A stretch of 42,851 nt of DNA from an uncultured Clostridia bacterium (lineage in GTDB: Bacteria; Bacillota; Clostridia; TANB77; CAG-508): contig CALXCF010000014.1 of NCBI GenBank assembly GCA_944386755.1, positions 1-42,851 on the forward strand, read 5' to 3'. This document shows positions 1-8,396 of this stretch, in pieces. The stretch's first letter is position 1, and every line of letters starts with the position of its first letter. The position numbers were made by a program, and so were the translations under genes. A model generated the notes under the pieces. It ran no database searches, was not told the DNA's origin, and saw only the letters and a list, made by a program, of their open reading frames with translations.

Positions 1-876
1 TGCATCTGAGTGCATTCTTCCCATAGTATCTGTCATACCATATGAAGCAGGACCTGCTGCCATATTGTCTGGGTGTAGAGTTCTTCCTGTTCCTCCACCT
101 GATGCAACTGAGAAGTATTTTTTACCTTCAGCTAATCTTTCTTTTTTGTATGTTCCTGCTACTGGGTGTTGGAATCTTGTTGGGTTTGTTGAGTTACCTG
201 TGATAGATACATCAACATCTTCCATCCACATGATTGCTACACCTTCTCTAACATCATTTGCTCCATAGCATCTAACTTTTGCTCTTTCTCCGTCTGAGTA
301 TGGTATTTCTTCTACAACTTTTACTTTTCCTGTAAAGAAATCAAATTCTGTTTTTACATATGTAAATCCATTAATTCTTGAAATTACTTGTGCAGCATCT
401 TTTCCTAATCCATTTAATATAACTCTTAATGGTTCTTTTCTTACTTTGTTTGCTGATTTTGCAATTCCGATTGCTCCTTCAGCTGCTGCGAAACTTTCAT
501 GTCCTGCTAAGAATGCAAAACATTTTGTATCTTCTGATAATAGCATTGAAGCTAGGTTTCCATGTCCTAATCCTACTTTTCTATCATCTGCAACTGATCC
601 TGGTATACAAAATGCTTGTAATCCTTCTCCAATTGCTTTTGCTGCATCTGCTGCTTTTGTGCATCCTTTTTTGATTGCTATTGCTGCTCCTAGAGTATAT
701 GCCCATGCTGCATTTTCAAAGCATATTGGTTGTACTCCTTTTACTATTTCATATGGATTAAATCCTTTGTCTGTACATATTTTTAATGCGTCTTCAAAAT
801 CTTTTATTCCGTATTTTTCCATTACTGGTTTTATTTGGTCTATTCTTCTTTCATAACTTTCAAATGTTACTGCCAT
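1..876 (-). CDS. GGGtGRT-family protein (3' end cut by window edge)
   Basis: An open frame runs from an ATG at 876 to the window edge (292 codons, no stop), so the C-terminus is missing. The start is set by an AAGGAGGA site at about 883-890. The protein contains the run SGGGTGRTLHPDN, the signature that names the GGGtGRT family of anaerobic Firmicutes; I know of no established biochemical role for it. It follows the Fe-S scaffold-like gene at 1072-1764 in the same direction, and in my recollection the two are regular neighbours in Clostridia, so they probably act together. The 195-base gap between them carries a large hairpin (980-1056). I am fairly sure of the family and unsure of the function. 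Confidence 0.8.
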   Translation of the reverse strand, partial: MAVTFESYERRIDQIKPVMEKYGIKDFEDALKICTDKGFNPYEIVKGVQPICFENAAWAYTLGAAIAIKKGCTKAADAAKAIGEGLQAFCIPGSVADDRKVGLGHGNLASMLLSEDTKCFAFLAGHESFAAAEGAIGIAKSANKVRKEPLRVILNGLGKDAAQVISRINGFTYVKTEFDFFTGKVKVVEEIPYSDGERAKVRCYGANDVREGVAIMWMEDVDVSITGNSTNPTRFQHPVAGTYKKERLAEGKKYFSVASGGGTGRTLHPDNMAAGPASYGMTDTMGRMHSDA

Positions 877-979
877 TTTTATTCCTCCTTATTAACATTT
901 CTTGCCATGTTTATATGGTCTTGTTTCATTTCTCCCTTTTCATTCTTTTTACCCAAAATTAAGTAAAATTAGTGAGATG

Positions 980-1056
980 TGCATTTTTCATAAAATAGAC
1001 AAACTGAAGGTGTACTTTTGTACATCGAAGTTTGGATATTTTATGGAAAATGTGCA
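980..1056. other. Long imperfect hairpin between scaffold-like gene and GGGtGRT gene
   Basis: The outer arms 980-997 and 1037-1056 pair over about 18 positions, and the inner arms (AAACT with AGTTT; GGTGTAC with GTACATC) enclose a TTTT loop. The two single-base departures from perfect complementarity would be G-U pairs in plus-strand RNA but A-C mismatches in minus-strand RNA. Structure is therefore better conserved for a plus-strand transcript, antisense to the flanking genes. No run of U follows it, so it is not an ordinary terminator. Its function is unknown. Confidence 0.45.
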
Positions 1057-1071
1057 GATTGCTGATTTTAA

Positions 1072-1764
1072 TTAATTTTGTCTTGGGTCAATTTTCTTAA
1101 CCGCCTCATCAAATCTACCATATGTACCAGAAGCCTTTTCAATAGCCTCCATTGGATCCATACCTTTTTTGATATTGTCCATCATTTTTCCCATATGAAC
1201 ATATTTATATCCAATAATTTGGTCATCTTTGTCTAATCCAAGTTCTACTATGTATCCTTCTGTTAATTGTAAATATCTTGGTCCTTTTAATGTACTTGAA
1301 TAGATTGTTCCAACTTGTGATGTATGTCCTTTTCCTAAATCTTCAAGTCCTGCTCCTACTGGAAGTCCTCCTTCTGAGAAAGCTGTTTGTGTTCTTCCAT
1401 ATACTATTTGTAAGAATAATTCTCTCATTGCTGTGTTTATAGCATCACATACTAAGTCTGTGTTTAATGCTTCTAATATTGTTTTTCCTGTTAAAATTTC
1501 TCCTGCCATGGCAGCTGAATGTGTCATTCCTGAACATCCTATTGTTTCAATTAATGCTTCTTGGATAACTCCATCTTTAACATTTAAAGTTAATTTACAT
1601 GCTCCTTGTTGTGGTGCACACCATCCAATACCATGTGTTAATCCTGATATATCTTTTATTTCTTTTGCTTTTACCCATTTTCCTTCTTCTGGAATTGGCG
1701 CTGGTCCATGATTAACTCCTTTTGCGACTGTACACATTTCTTCTAATTCCTTTGAATAAATCAT
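1072..1764 (-). CDS. Iron-sulfur cluster assembly scaffold-like protein (NifU/IscU-related)
   Basis: A 230-residue protein resembling the scaffold-like proteins annotated next to GGGtGRT genes in Clostridia. Candidate metal-binding cysteines are visible in IGWCAPQQGACKL and IETIGCSGMTHSAAM, an arrangement reminiscent of the IscU/NifU fold. The predicted role is to hold an assembling Fe-S cluster in the cytoplasm; this is inferred from the family. The ATG at 1764 follows an AGGAG site. The 228 bases upstream hold a 13-bp inverted repeat (1809-1855) and a dispersed palindrome (1946-2000). Confidence 0.75.
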   Translation of the reverse strand: MIYSKELEEMCTVAKGVNHGPAPIPEEGKWVKAKEIKDISGLTHGIGWCAPQQGACKLTLNVKDGVIQEALIETIGCSGMTHSAAMAGEILTGKTILEALNTDLVCDAINTAMRELFLQIVYGRTQTAFSEGGLPVGAGLEDLGKGHTSQVGTIYSSTLKGPRYLQLTEGYIVELGLDKDDQIIGYKYVHMGKMMDNIKKGMDPMEAIEKASGTYGRFDEAVKKIDPRQN

Positions 1765-1808
1765 CTTTTTTTGCTCCTTTCATTGTTTCATTTTATTGTA
1801 TTTTTTAC

Positions 1809-1855
1809 TTTAGATAAAAAAGAAATTAAAATAAAATTTAGTTTTTTTATCTAAA
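1809..1855. repeat. A/T-rich inverted repeat upstream of the scaffold-like gene
   Basis: TTTAGATAAAAAA at 1809-1821 is perfectly complementary to TTTTTTATCTAAA at 1843-1855, with a 21-base loop. It lies about 45 bases upstream of the scaffold-like gene start and downstream of the YezG-like gene. It could be an operator or a weak terminator for the upstream gene. In such A/T-rich DNA some chance pairing is expected. Confidence 0.35.
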
Positions 1856-1945
1856 TTTAATAACATTTTAAATTTTTTAATTTGTTAATTTAAATTTGAG
1901 TGTGAGAATTTATAATGTTTTTGCTTTATATCAAACATTATTTAG

Positions 1946-2000
1946 AGGTCCGTCCCTAAGTCCCTGTTTTTAGGGATTTTTAGGACCGTCCCCTAATCCC
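1946..2000 (-). repeat. Dispersed GGGGAC palindrome, family A
   Basis: Read on the minus strand it begins GGGATTAGGGGACGGTCC, forms nested pairs (GTCC with GGAC, TCCCT with AGGGA) and ends GGGACGGACC. Near-copies lie at 36553-36610 (plus orientation) and 36833-36877 (minus orientation). The left part of the element overlaps the end of the YezG-like gene and supplies its last codon GAT and its TAG stop. It resembles REP-type repeats moved by RAYT/IS200-like transposases, but no such transposase is in the window. Confidence 0.75.
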
Positions 2001-2676
2001 CTTTTTCTAGTATTTGGTTTTTACTTGTTTTTTTGTTTTTTGTTGAAACATATTCTACATTTTGTGTTGGTTCCATATCTTCATATTCGTCTTTGCTGTA
2101 TCCAATTCTGTTTTCTATGTCTTGTATATATATTCCTGATTCATAGTGTTCTTTTCTAGTTAATACTTTTGCTCCTAATAGGTATCTTTTTAATATTTCT
2201 CTGTCTTCCTTGCTCACTTGGTCTGGTCCTATTTTTAAGTTTTCATATCTCCATATCACATGTCTTTCATAACTATTAAAGTCACTATGACTAAAGTCTG
2301 TATAGTCATATTCAACTTTGAATTGGATTCCATGAATTGTCATGGTCAGATTTGTCCATAGTTCTTCTCTTTCAGACCTTTTAAATTCGTTTCTTAGTTC
2401 TTTTATTTTGTTAAATAATATAGATACTAATGTTACATATTGATTTTCGTCTAAATTGAATTTTGCTGGTATTTCATAGACATTTACTGGCTTCTTCTTT
2501 AATATTCCTTTTGGGATATAGTAGAAGAATAGCTCTCCTGTTTTTCCATCTTTATCTGGCTTGTCTAATACTGAACTATATAGGTACAAATCTTCCCACT
2601 TTTCTGGAATCATATAAAATAATTTTCTTTGTATATCTTCATATATTTCTTTTATCTTTCTTGTGTGATTTAACAT
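1993..2676 (-). CDS. YezG/DUF600-family immunity-like protein
   Basis: A 227-residue protein whose first ~170 residues follow the DUF600 (YezG) pattern: an N-terminal helix, MIPEKWEDLYLYSSV, the strand GELFFYYIPKG, and SYERHVIWRYENLKIGP. Family members are immunity or antitoxin proteins against LXG/YeeF-type polymorphic toxins. No toxin lies nearby, so this looks like an orphan. The tail beyond ~175 is charged and not typical of the family. The last codon and the TAG stop (GGG-GAT-TAG) come from the dispersed palindrome, so the original C-terminus may have been replaced. It starts 7 bases after gpmI ends and is probably the last gene of the glycolytic operon. Confidence 0.75.
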   Translation of the reverse strand: MLNHTRKIKEIYEDIQRKLFYMIPEKWEDLYLYSSVLDKPDKDGKTGELFFYYIPKGILKKKPVNVYEIPAKFNLDENQYVTLVSILFNKIKELRNEFKRSEREELWTNLTMTIHGIQFKVEYDYTDFSHSDFNSYERHVIWRYENLKIGPDQVSKEDREILKRYLLGAKVLTRKEHYESGIYIQDIENRIGYSKDEYEDMEPTQNVEYVSTKNKKTSKNQILEKGD

Positions 2677-2683
2677 ATCCCTT

Positions 2684-4225
2684 TTATTCCTTATCTAATA
2701 AACTTTCTCCAGTCATTTCTTCTGGTTTTTCTAAATTCATTAAATCAAGCATTGTTGGTGCTAAATCTGCTAGTTTTCCACCTGATTTTAATTTTAAATC
2801 TTTATTTGGTGTTACTAATATTATTGGTACTGGGTTTGTTGTATGTGCAGTATGTGGCTCTCCTGTTTTATAATCTATCATTTGCTCTGCATTTCCATGG
2901 TCTGCTGTTATGATTAGATTTCCTTGTTTTTCTTCTACTAGGCTAACTACTTTTCCTACACATTCATCAACTGCTTCAACTGCTTTTATTGCTGCTTCTA
3001 AACTTCCTGTATGCCCTACCATGTCTGTATTTGCATAATTTAATATTATACTATCATATTTATCTGATTTGATTGCTTCTAATACTTTGTCTGTTACTTC
3101 ATATGCACTCATTTCTGGTTTTTGGTCATATGTTTCTACTTTTGGTGATGGTACTAATATTCTGTCTTCTCCTGGATATTGTTTTTCTTCTCCACCATTA
3201 AAGAAGAATGTAACATGTGCATATTTTTCTGTTTCAGCTATTCTTAATTGTGTATATCCTAGTTTACTTATATATTCTCCAAATGTGTTGTGTAGTGGTT
3301 CTTTCTTGAATGCGATGTGTACATTTGGCATTGTTTCATCATAATTTGTGAAACATACAAAGTATAAATCTAAATCTTTTTTAGTTTCAAATTCGTTGAA
3401 TTCTGGGTCTACTAATGTTCTTGTAATTTCTCTTGCTCTATCTGGTCTGAAGTTAAAGAATATTACACTATCATGTTTTCCTATTGTTGCTACTGGTTCT
3501 TCACCATTGCAAATTACTGTTGGTTCAACAAATTCATCAAATACTTCTTTTTGATAAGAATCTTCTATTGCTTTTACTGTGCTTCCTGCTTTATTTCCTT
3601 CTCCATTTACCATTGCATTATAGCATTTTTGGATTCTTTGCCATCTTTTATCTCTATCCATAGCATAGAATCTTCCTGAAATACTTGCTATTTTTCCAAC
3701 TTGTTTTTCTTCCATTTTTTCTTGTAATTTAACTATATATCCTTCTGCTGATGCTGGTGGTGTGTCTCTTCCATCTAAGAAGCAATGTACATATACATCT
3801 TCAAAATCTCTTCTTTTTGCCATTTCTAATAAACCATATAAATGTCTGTTGTGGCTATGAACTCCACCATCTGATACTAAACCTAAGATGTGCAATTTTG
3901 AATTGTATTTTTTACAATTTTCAATTGCTGCTATAAATTCAGGATTTGAAAAGAAATCTCCATCCTCTATTGATTTTGTTATCCTTGTTAATTCTTGATA
4001 TACAATTCTTCCTGCTCCTATGTTTGTGTGTCCTACTTCTGAATTCCCCATTTGTCCTTCTGGTAGTCCTACTGCTAGTCCACTTGTGTATATATCTGTA
4101 TTTGGATATTTTTTCATTAGTTTATCAATATTAGGTGTGTTTGCTAATTTTATTGCATTTCCATCTTTGTTTTGATTATCTCCAAAACCATCTAATATCA
4201 TTAACATTGTTAGTTTATCTTTCAT
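2684..4225 (-). CDS. gpmI: 2,3-bisphosphoglycerate-independent phosphoglycerate mutase
   Basis: A 513-residue protein of normal family length. It interconverts 3-phosphoglycerate and 2-phosphoglycerate in glycolysis using Mn2+. The N-terminal metal site MILDGFGDN, the catalytic serine in GNSEVGHTNIGAGR, the substrate site FLDGRDTPPAS, and the second metal site TADHGNAEQM with TAHTTNPVP are all visible. The ATG at 4225 follows AAGGAAGGAT. It sits downstream of tpiA and the small gene, in the canonical pgk-tpi-gpm order, and was probably cotranscribed with them. Confidence 0.97.
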   Translation of the reverse strand: MKDKLTMLMILDGFGDNQNKDGNAIKLANTPNIDKLMKKYPNTDIYTSGLAVGLPEGQMGNSEVGHTNIGAGRIVYQELTRITKSIEDGDFFSNPEFIAAIENCKKYNSKLHILGLVSDGGVHSHNRHLYGLLEMAKRRDFEDVYVHCFLDGRDTPPASAEGYIVKLQEKMEEKQVGKIASISGRFYAMDRDKRWQRIQKCYNAMVNGEGNKAGSTVKAIEDSYQKEVFDEFVEPTVICNGEEPVATIGKHDSVIFFNFRPDRAREITRTLVDPEFNEFETKKDLDLYFVCFTNYDETMPNVHIAFKKEPLHNTFGEYISKLGYTQLRIAETEKYAHVTFFFNGGEEKQYPGEDRILVPSPKVETYDQKPEMSAYEVTDKVLEAIKSDKYDSIILNYANTDMVGHTGSLEAAIKAVEAVDECVGKVVSLVEEKQGNLIITADHGNAEQMIDYKTGEPHTAHTTNPVPIILVTPNKDLKLKSGGKLADLAPTMLDLMNLEKPEEMTGESLLDKE

Positions 4226-4254
4226 TTCTTTTATCCTTCCTTTTCTTTTTTATT

Positions 4255-4461
4255 TTATCTTTCATCATTTAGTAGAGGTAATTCTTTCACCTTTTCTCCT
4301 TCTTGTGTTGATACTATATTTTTTTCTATCGAGTAAGCCTGATGAACAATATCTTTATCAAAATTATATGTTGTTGGATTACTAATATCTATTCCTTGAT
4401 ATTGTTTCATATTTTTTAAGTTTCTCATGAATTCATTCATAACTTCGTTTGCTTTTCTCAT
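4255..4461 (-). CDS. Small conserved-looking protein between tpiA and gpmI (68 aa)
   Basis: I do not recognise this protein. It has an N-terminal amphipathic helix (MRKANEVMNEFMRNLKNMKQ) and an acidic tail, no cysteines and no membrane segment. The ATG at 4461 is preferred over one at 4473 because GGAGGT (4466-4471) lies between them and would serve the downstream one. The gene fits snugly between tpiA and gpmI (27 and 29 bases), which supports real coding and coexpression with glycolysis. Confidence 0.6.
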   Translation of the reverse strand: MRKANEVMNEFMRNLKNMKQYQGIDISNPTTYNFDKDIVHQAYSIEKNIVSTQEGEKVKELPLLNDER

Positions 4462-4488
4462 TTTTACCTCCATAACAAAAGATGCTGA

Positions 4489-5241
4489 TTATTTTTCAAA
4501 TTCAATTATCTTTTGAAACTCTTCAACCTTTAGGCTCGCCCCTCCAACAAGAGCTCCATCAATATCAGACATAGAAAATAACTCCTTAGCATTTGAACTC
4601 TTAACACTTCCGCCATATTGTATTATAACTCCATCAGCCACATTTTGTCCATAGATTTCAGCAATTTTCTTTCTAATAGCCTTAACTGCATCATTAGCAT
4701 CTTCCTTTGTTGCTGTTTTTCCTGTTCCAATTGCCCAAATAGGTTCATATGCAATAATAGTATTTTCAACCTGCTCATTAGTTAAGCCTTCTAGTGCTAG
4801 TTTAGTTTGGTTTGTAATTATTTCTTCTACTTTTCCTGCTTCTCTTTGCTCTAGAGTTTCACCAACACATACAATTGGTTTTAATCCATTTTCAAAAGCT
4901 GCTTTTACTTTTTTATTAACTGTTTCATCTGTTTCATTAAAATATTGTCTTCTTTCTGAATGTCCTATAATAACATATTCAACATTAATAGATTTTAACA
5001 TTTTTCCTGAAACTTCTCCTGTATATGCTCCGCTTTCTGCAAAGTGCATATTTTGAGCTCCAATTTTAATATTTGTGTTTTGTGCTGTTAATAGGGCATA
5101 AAATAAGTCTGTATATGGCACACATAAAATAACTTCATGTTCTGTGTCTTTTACTAATGGTGCTAAATCTTCAATAAATTGAATTGTTTCGTTTGGAAGC
5201 ATGTTCATCTTCCAGTTTCCTGCAATTACTTTTCTTCTCAT
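4489..5241 (-). CDS. tpiA: Triosephosphate isomerase
   Basis: A 250-residue TIM barrel interconverting dihydroxyacetone phosphate and glyceraldehyde 3-phosphate. The active-site lysine is in AGNWKMN, the histidine in IIGHSERR, the glutamate in AYEPIWAIGTGK, and the phosphate loop is GGSVKSSNAKEL. The length is normal. The ATG overlaps the stop of the upstream Nudix gene (ATGA), which indicates translational coupling, and AAAGGAG precedes it. Confidence 0.97.
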   Translation of the reverse strand: MRRKVIAGNWKMNMLPNETIQFIEDLAPLVKDTEHEVILCVPYTDLFYALLTAQNTNIKIGAQNMHFAESGAYTGEVSGKMLKSINVEYVIIGHSERRQYFNETDETVNKKVKAAFENGLKPIVCVGETLEQREAGKVEEIITNQTKLALEGLTNEQVENTIIAYEPIWAIGTGKTATKEDANDAVKAIRKKIAEIYGQNVADGVIIQYGGSVKSSNAKELFSMSDIDGALVGGASLKVEEFQKIIEFEK

Positions 5242-5783
5242 ACTTTTCTCCTTTCTTTTCTTTTTTCTTTTAGAATTTCTAATATTTTATCGAAATCATT
5301 CCAATAAATAAAAGTATAATTTTCATCTAGTTTTTCTCTTTTTTCTTGCATTTCCTCAATTGTCATATATTTCAAATCAGCCACTTCTTCTTTTTGCATG
5401 CTATATTCTTCTATTTTATAGTTTACCTTTGTAAAAAAGCTGTATGTAAAGTTATGATTGCTATTATCATCTTTTGTTGATTTTTCTATAGATATTAATT
5501 CCCAATTTTCAGCTGGAATTACAACACCTATTTCTTCTTTTGCTTCTCTTTGTATTGCTTCTAAGGGTGTTTCTCCTGAATCTACATGTCCTCCTGTTTT
5601 AAACCATTTGCTTCTATTTCCTGGTTTGCAACATGCAGATTTTTGAAATAATATTTCACCCTTTTCATTCATTATCCAAGCTCCAACATGTCTATGCCAT
5701 AAACCTTTTTCATGAACTATACTTCTTTCTTCTGCTTTTCCTATTAAATTATTGTTTTCGTCCACAATATCTAGTAATTCCAT
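5238..5783 (-). CDS. Nudix hydrolase (YfcD/IDI-like)
   Basis: A 181-residue protein. The N-terminal ~30 residues (MELLDIVDENNNLIG, then HEKGLWHRHVGAW) match Nudix proteins related to isopentenyl-diphosphate isomerase and YfcD. The Nudix box is complete: GGHVDSGETP at ~65-74 followed by REAKEEIGV, giving the metal-binding REXXEE core. The substrate cannot be told from sequence. It overlaps tpiA by 4 bases, and its SD is GAGGAAAG. With the kinase-like gene and a second Nudix gene it forms a nucleotide-handling insert in the glycolytic operon. Confidence 0.88.
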   Translation of the reverse strand: MELLDIVDENNNLIGKAEERSIVHEKGLWHRHVGAWIMNEKGEILFQKSACCKPGNRSKWFKTGGHVDSGETPLEAIQREAKEEIGVVIPAENWELISIEKSTKDDNSNHNFTYSFFTKVNYKIEEYSMQKEEVADLKYMTIEEMQEKREKLDENYTFIYWNDFDKILEILKEKRKERRKV

Positions 5784-5798
5784 TAACTTTCCTCACTT

Positions 5799-6365
5799 TT
5801 ATATTACAACTTTTTCAATGCATTTATTTTTTATTACTTCTAGTAGCTTATCTACAGATTTTTCTGTATAATCATTATAAAAAATATAATCAAACTGATT
5901 TCTTAAATCTGTATTAGACTTAAAATTTTTAATATGTTCTTCAATTTCTTTTAATCTGTCATTTTCAATATTCTTCGGTAAATTTCTTTCTTTTAATTTT
6001 TGTTTAGCTATTTCGACGTCTTTTGGAATCAAATAGATAGAAAATGTATTTTTCACTTCCCTTTTTAGTTGATAAATAATTGGATAATGTAATTCTACTA
6101 CGCTATTTTCTTCTGATTCCATTTGTATTCTTGGATATCCATATTTATACCCTAACATTTCAAATGTAACTACGATTTCATTGTTTTCTTTCATGTTTTC
6201 AAATTCTTCATTGCTTACAAATTTTTTGTCTATTCCTTCTATTTCTCCATCTCTTTTTTCTCTTGTTGTTACAATTACCTGTGCAGGAATACCTAATTTT
6301 TCTTGTATCTGTTTTTTGAAATATGATTTTCCTACTCCAGTAACCCCAGATAAAGTTATTACCAT
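5799..6365 (-). CDS. Guanylate-kinase-like P-loop protein
   Basis: A 188-residue protein with an N-terminal P-loop LSGVTGVGKS. A guanylate-kinase-like lid region follows (TTREKRDGEIEG, then KFVSNEEFENM and GYKYGYP), matching the family pattern TTR..R.GE.dG..F.s..eF. It probably transfers phosphate to a nucleotide, but the second half diverges from true Gmk, so the substrate is uncertain. I chose the ATG at 6365, which has AGGTGAG five bases upstream; a GTG at 6374 is also in frame but poorly placed. It lies between two Nudix genes. Confidence 0.7.
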   Translation of the reverse strand: MVITLSGVTGVGKSYFKKQIQEKLGIPAQVIVTTREKRDGEIEGIDKKFVSNEEFENMKENNEIVVTFEMLGYKYGYPRIQMESEENSVVELHYPIIYQLKREVKNTFSIYLIPKDVEIAKQKLKERNLPKNIENDRLKEIEEHIKNFKSNTDLRNQFDYIFYNDYTEKSVDKLLEVIKNKCIEKVVI

Positions 6366-6387
6366 TTCTCTCACCTATTTTAATATT

Positions 6388-7056
6388 TTATTCTCTATGC
6401 ATATCGTTTTTATCTTTTTCTAAATAATATTCTCTAACTTGTTTAAATATTTTTTCATATCTTTTATCATAAGGAAATTTAGTTTTCCCCTGTCTTATCA
6501 ATTCAAATGCATCTGCCATTGGAATCCATTTTACATCTGATATTTCTTCCTTTTGAATAGTTAGTTTATTAAGTTTTGTTTTCATTGCATAAAACTGAAT
6601 AAAAAATTTTCTTTCATTTCCTTTGTTTTTAAACACTAAATCTAGTTCTTCTAATTTTTTTAAATTGCTTATCGCTTCATTTCTTGCTTGCTCTTGTTCA
6701 TTTATATCACCTCTATGCAATTCTTCTATATATTCCCTAATCATTGCTTGTGTTGGTGTCTCGTTATTATCTATATGCCCTGAGCATAAATCCATTTCTC
6801 CTGCTGTAATTTTAGTGTTTCCTCTTTGTTCAATAAGTATATTTCCATTTTCATTTATAATAAAACAAGAAACTCCGCCTAAATAGTCATTTTGATTCAG
6901 TTCACTTTTTGTTGATATTCTTTTTTGATATATTTTATCTCCATTTTTTCCTTTTTTATATGTTTTATAAAATTGCCATGTATGTGGTTTGCTTTTTATT
7001 TTTCTTTCATGTGTTACCTTTTTTTCACTTCTTAGTGATTTTTTAAATTCGTTCAT
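6388..7056 (-). CDS. Nudix hydrolase with a diverged box
   Basis: A 222-residue protein. After a basic N-terminal ~55 residues comes a Nudix fold with GGVSCFIINENG and the box SGHIDNNETPTQ followed by REYIEELHRG. The REXXEE core is kept, but the last glycine-hydrophobic pair is altered. A ~25-residue charged insert follows the box. The start at 7056 is preferred because AGAGGA (7065-7070) overlaps the alternative ATG at 7065. It begins 13 bases after pgk ends, in the same operon. Confidence 0.82.
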   Translation of the reverse strand: MNEFKKSLRSEKKVTHERKIKSKPHTWQFYKTYKKGKNGDKIYQKRISTKSELNQNDYLGGVSCFIINENGNILIEQRGNTKITAGEMDLCSGHIDNNETPTQAMIREYIEELHRGDINEQEQARNEAISNLKKLEELDLVFKNKGNERKFFIQFYAMKTKLNKLTIQKEEISDVKWIPMADAFELIRQGKTKFPYDKRYEKIFKQVREYYLEKDKNDMHRE

Positions 7057-7069
7057 ATTCAACATCCTC

Positions 7070-8254
7070 TTACTTATCTAATAAACATTCTATTCCTGGT
7101 AATTTCTTTCCTTCTAAGAATTCAAGAGATGCTCCACCACCAGTTGAAATATGTGTCATTTTATCTTCTAAGCCTGCTTTTTTAACTGCTGCTGCTGAAT
7201 CTCCTCCACCAATTATTGTTGTTGCATCAATTTCAGCTAATACTTTTGCAATTGAATTTGTTCCAACTGCAAATTGTGGAAATTCAAATAATCCTAAAGG
7301 TCCATTCCATACAACAGTTTTTGCTTTTCTTAATTCATCAGAAAACATTTTTATTGTTTCTTCTCCTATGTCAAATCCTTCCCAATCTGCTGGAATTTCT
7401 GTATATTTTACAGTTTTGCTTTCTGTATCTTCTTTAAATTCTTTTCCTACTTTTGTATCAACAGGAAGCATTAATTTTACTCCTTTTTGTTCTGCTTTTT
7501 CCATTGCTTGTTTTGCTAAATCTAATTTGTCTAATTCACAAATTGATTTTCCAACTTCATATCCCATTGATTTAAAGAATGTGTAGGCCATTCCTCCACC
7601 AATCATTAATACATCTACCTTTTCAAGTAAGCTGTCTATAACGCCTATTTTGTCAGAAACTTTTGCTCCTCCTAAAATTGCAACAAATGGTCTTTCTGGA
7701 TTTGATACAGCTTTTCCTAAGAATTTTAATTCTTTTTCAATTAAAAATCCTGCAACTGCTGGTAAATATGCTGCAACTCCAGCTGTTGATGCATGTGCTC
7801 TATGAACTGCTCCAAATGCATCACTAACATATATTTCTGCCATGCTTGCTAATTGCTTTGCAAATTCTGGATCATTATCTGTTTCTTCTTTATGAAATCT
7901 TACATTTTCTAATAACATTATTTGGCCCTTTTGCAAGTTTGCTGCTTTTGTTTTCGCATCTTCTCCTATTACATCTTCAGCCATTATTATTTCTTTATCT
8001 AATAATCTTGATAGTTCTTTTGCTACTGGTTTTAATGAAAATTCTGATTTAAATTCTCCCTTTGGTCTTCCTAAGTGTGAGCATAAAATGATAGCGCAAT
8101 TTTGCTCTAATAGGTATTTTATTGTTGGTAATGCTGCAACTATTCTTGTGTTGTCTGTTATGTTTCTGTTTTCGTCCATTGGTACATTAAAGTCACAACG
8201 TACTAATACCTTCTTTCCTTTTAAGTCAATGTCTTTTACTGTTTTTTTATTCAT
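7070..8254 (-). CDS. pgk: Phosphoglycerate kinase
   Basis: A 394-residue enzyme of usual length that makes ATP from 1,3-bisphosphoglycerate. The N-terminal substrate site [12 protein letters not shown], the [11 protein letters not shown] loop, [11 protein letters not shown], and the C-terminal nucleotide site [11 protein letters not shown] with [14 protein letters not shown] are all present. The ATG at 8254 follows AGAGGAGG. A terminator for the upstream pilin-like gene (8361-8389) lies 107 bases away, so pgk probably heads the operon running to the YezG-like gene. I see no clear -35/-10 pair at good spacing. Confidence 0.97.
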   Translation of the reverse strand: MNKKTVKDIDLKGKKVLVRCDFNVPMDENRNITDNTRIVAALPTIKYLLEQNCAIILCSHLGRPKGEFKSEFSLKPVAKELSRLLDKEIIMAEDVIGEDAKTKAANLQKGQIMLLENVRFHKEETDNDPEFAKQLASMAEIYVSDAFGAVHRAHASTAGVAAYLPAVAGFLIEKELKFLGKAVSNPERPFVAILGGAKVSDKIGVIDSLLEKVDVLMIGGGMAYTFFKSMGYEVGKSICELDKLDLAKQAMEKAEQKGVKLMLPVDTKVGKEFKEDTESKTVKYTEIPADWEGFDIGEETIKMFSDELRKAKTVVWNGPLGLFEFPQFAVGTNSIAKVLAEIDATTIIGGGDSAAAVKKAGLEDKMTHISTGGGASLEFLEGKKLPGIECLLDK

Positions 8255-8360
8255 AATTAAAACCTCCTCTTATTATATAAATGATTTTCTATCTTTTTCA
8301 TTTATATTTGCCTTTTTAGTAGTATTTACTTTTTTCTCAAAGTCAATACCATTGTATATC

Positions 8361-8389
8361 AAAAAAGAACACTTTTCAAGTGTTCTTTT
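8361..8389 (-). terminator. Rho-independent terminator after the pilin-like gene
   Basis: A 12-bp perfect stem (8363-8374 with 8378-8389) with a 3-base loop, followed on the minus strand by six T. It lies 8 bases after the pilin-like stop. It is nearly identical to the terminators at 9749-9778 and 10884-10912. Confidence 0.9.
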
Positions 8390-8396
8390 AAGTTTT

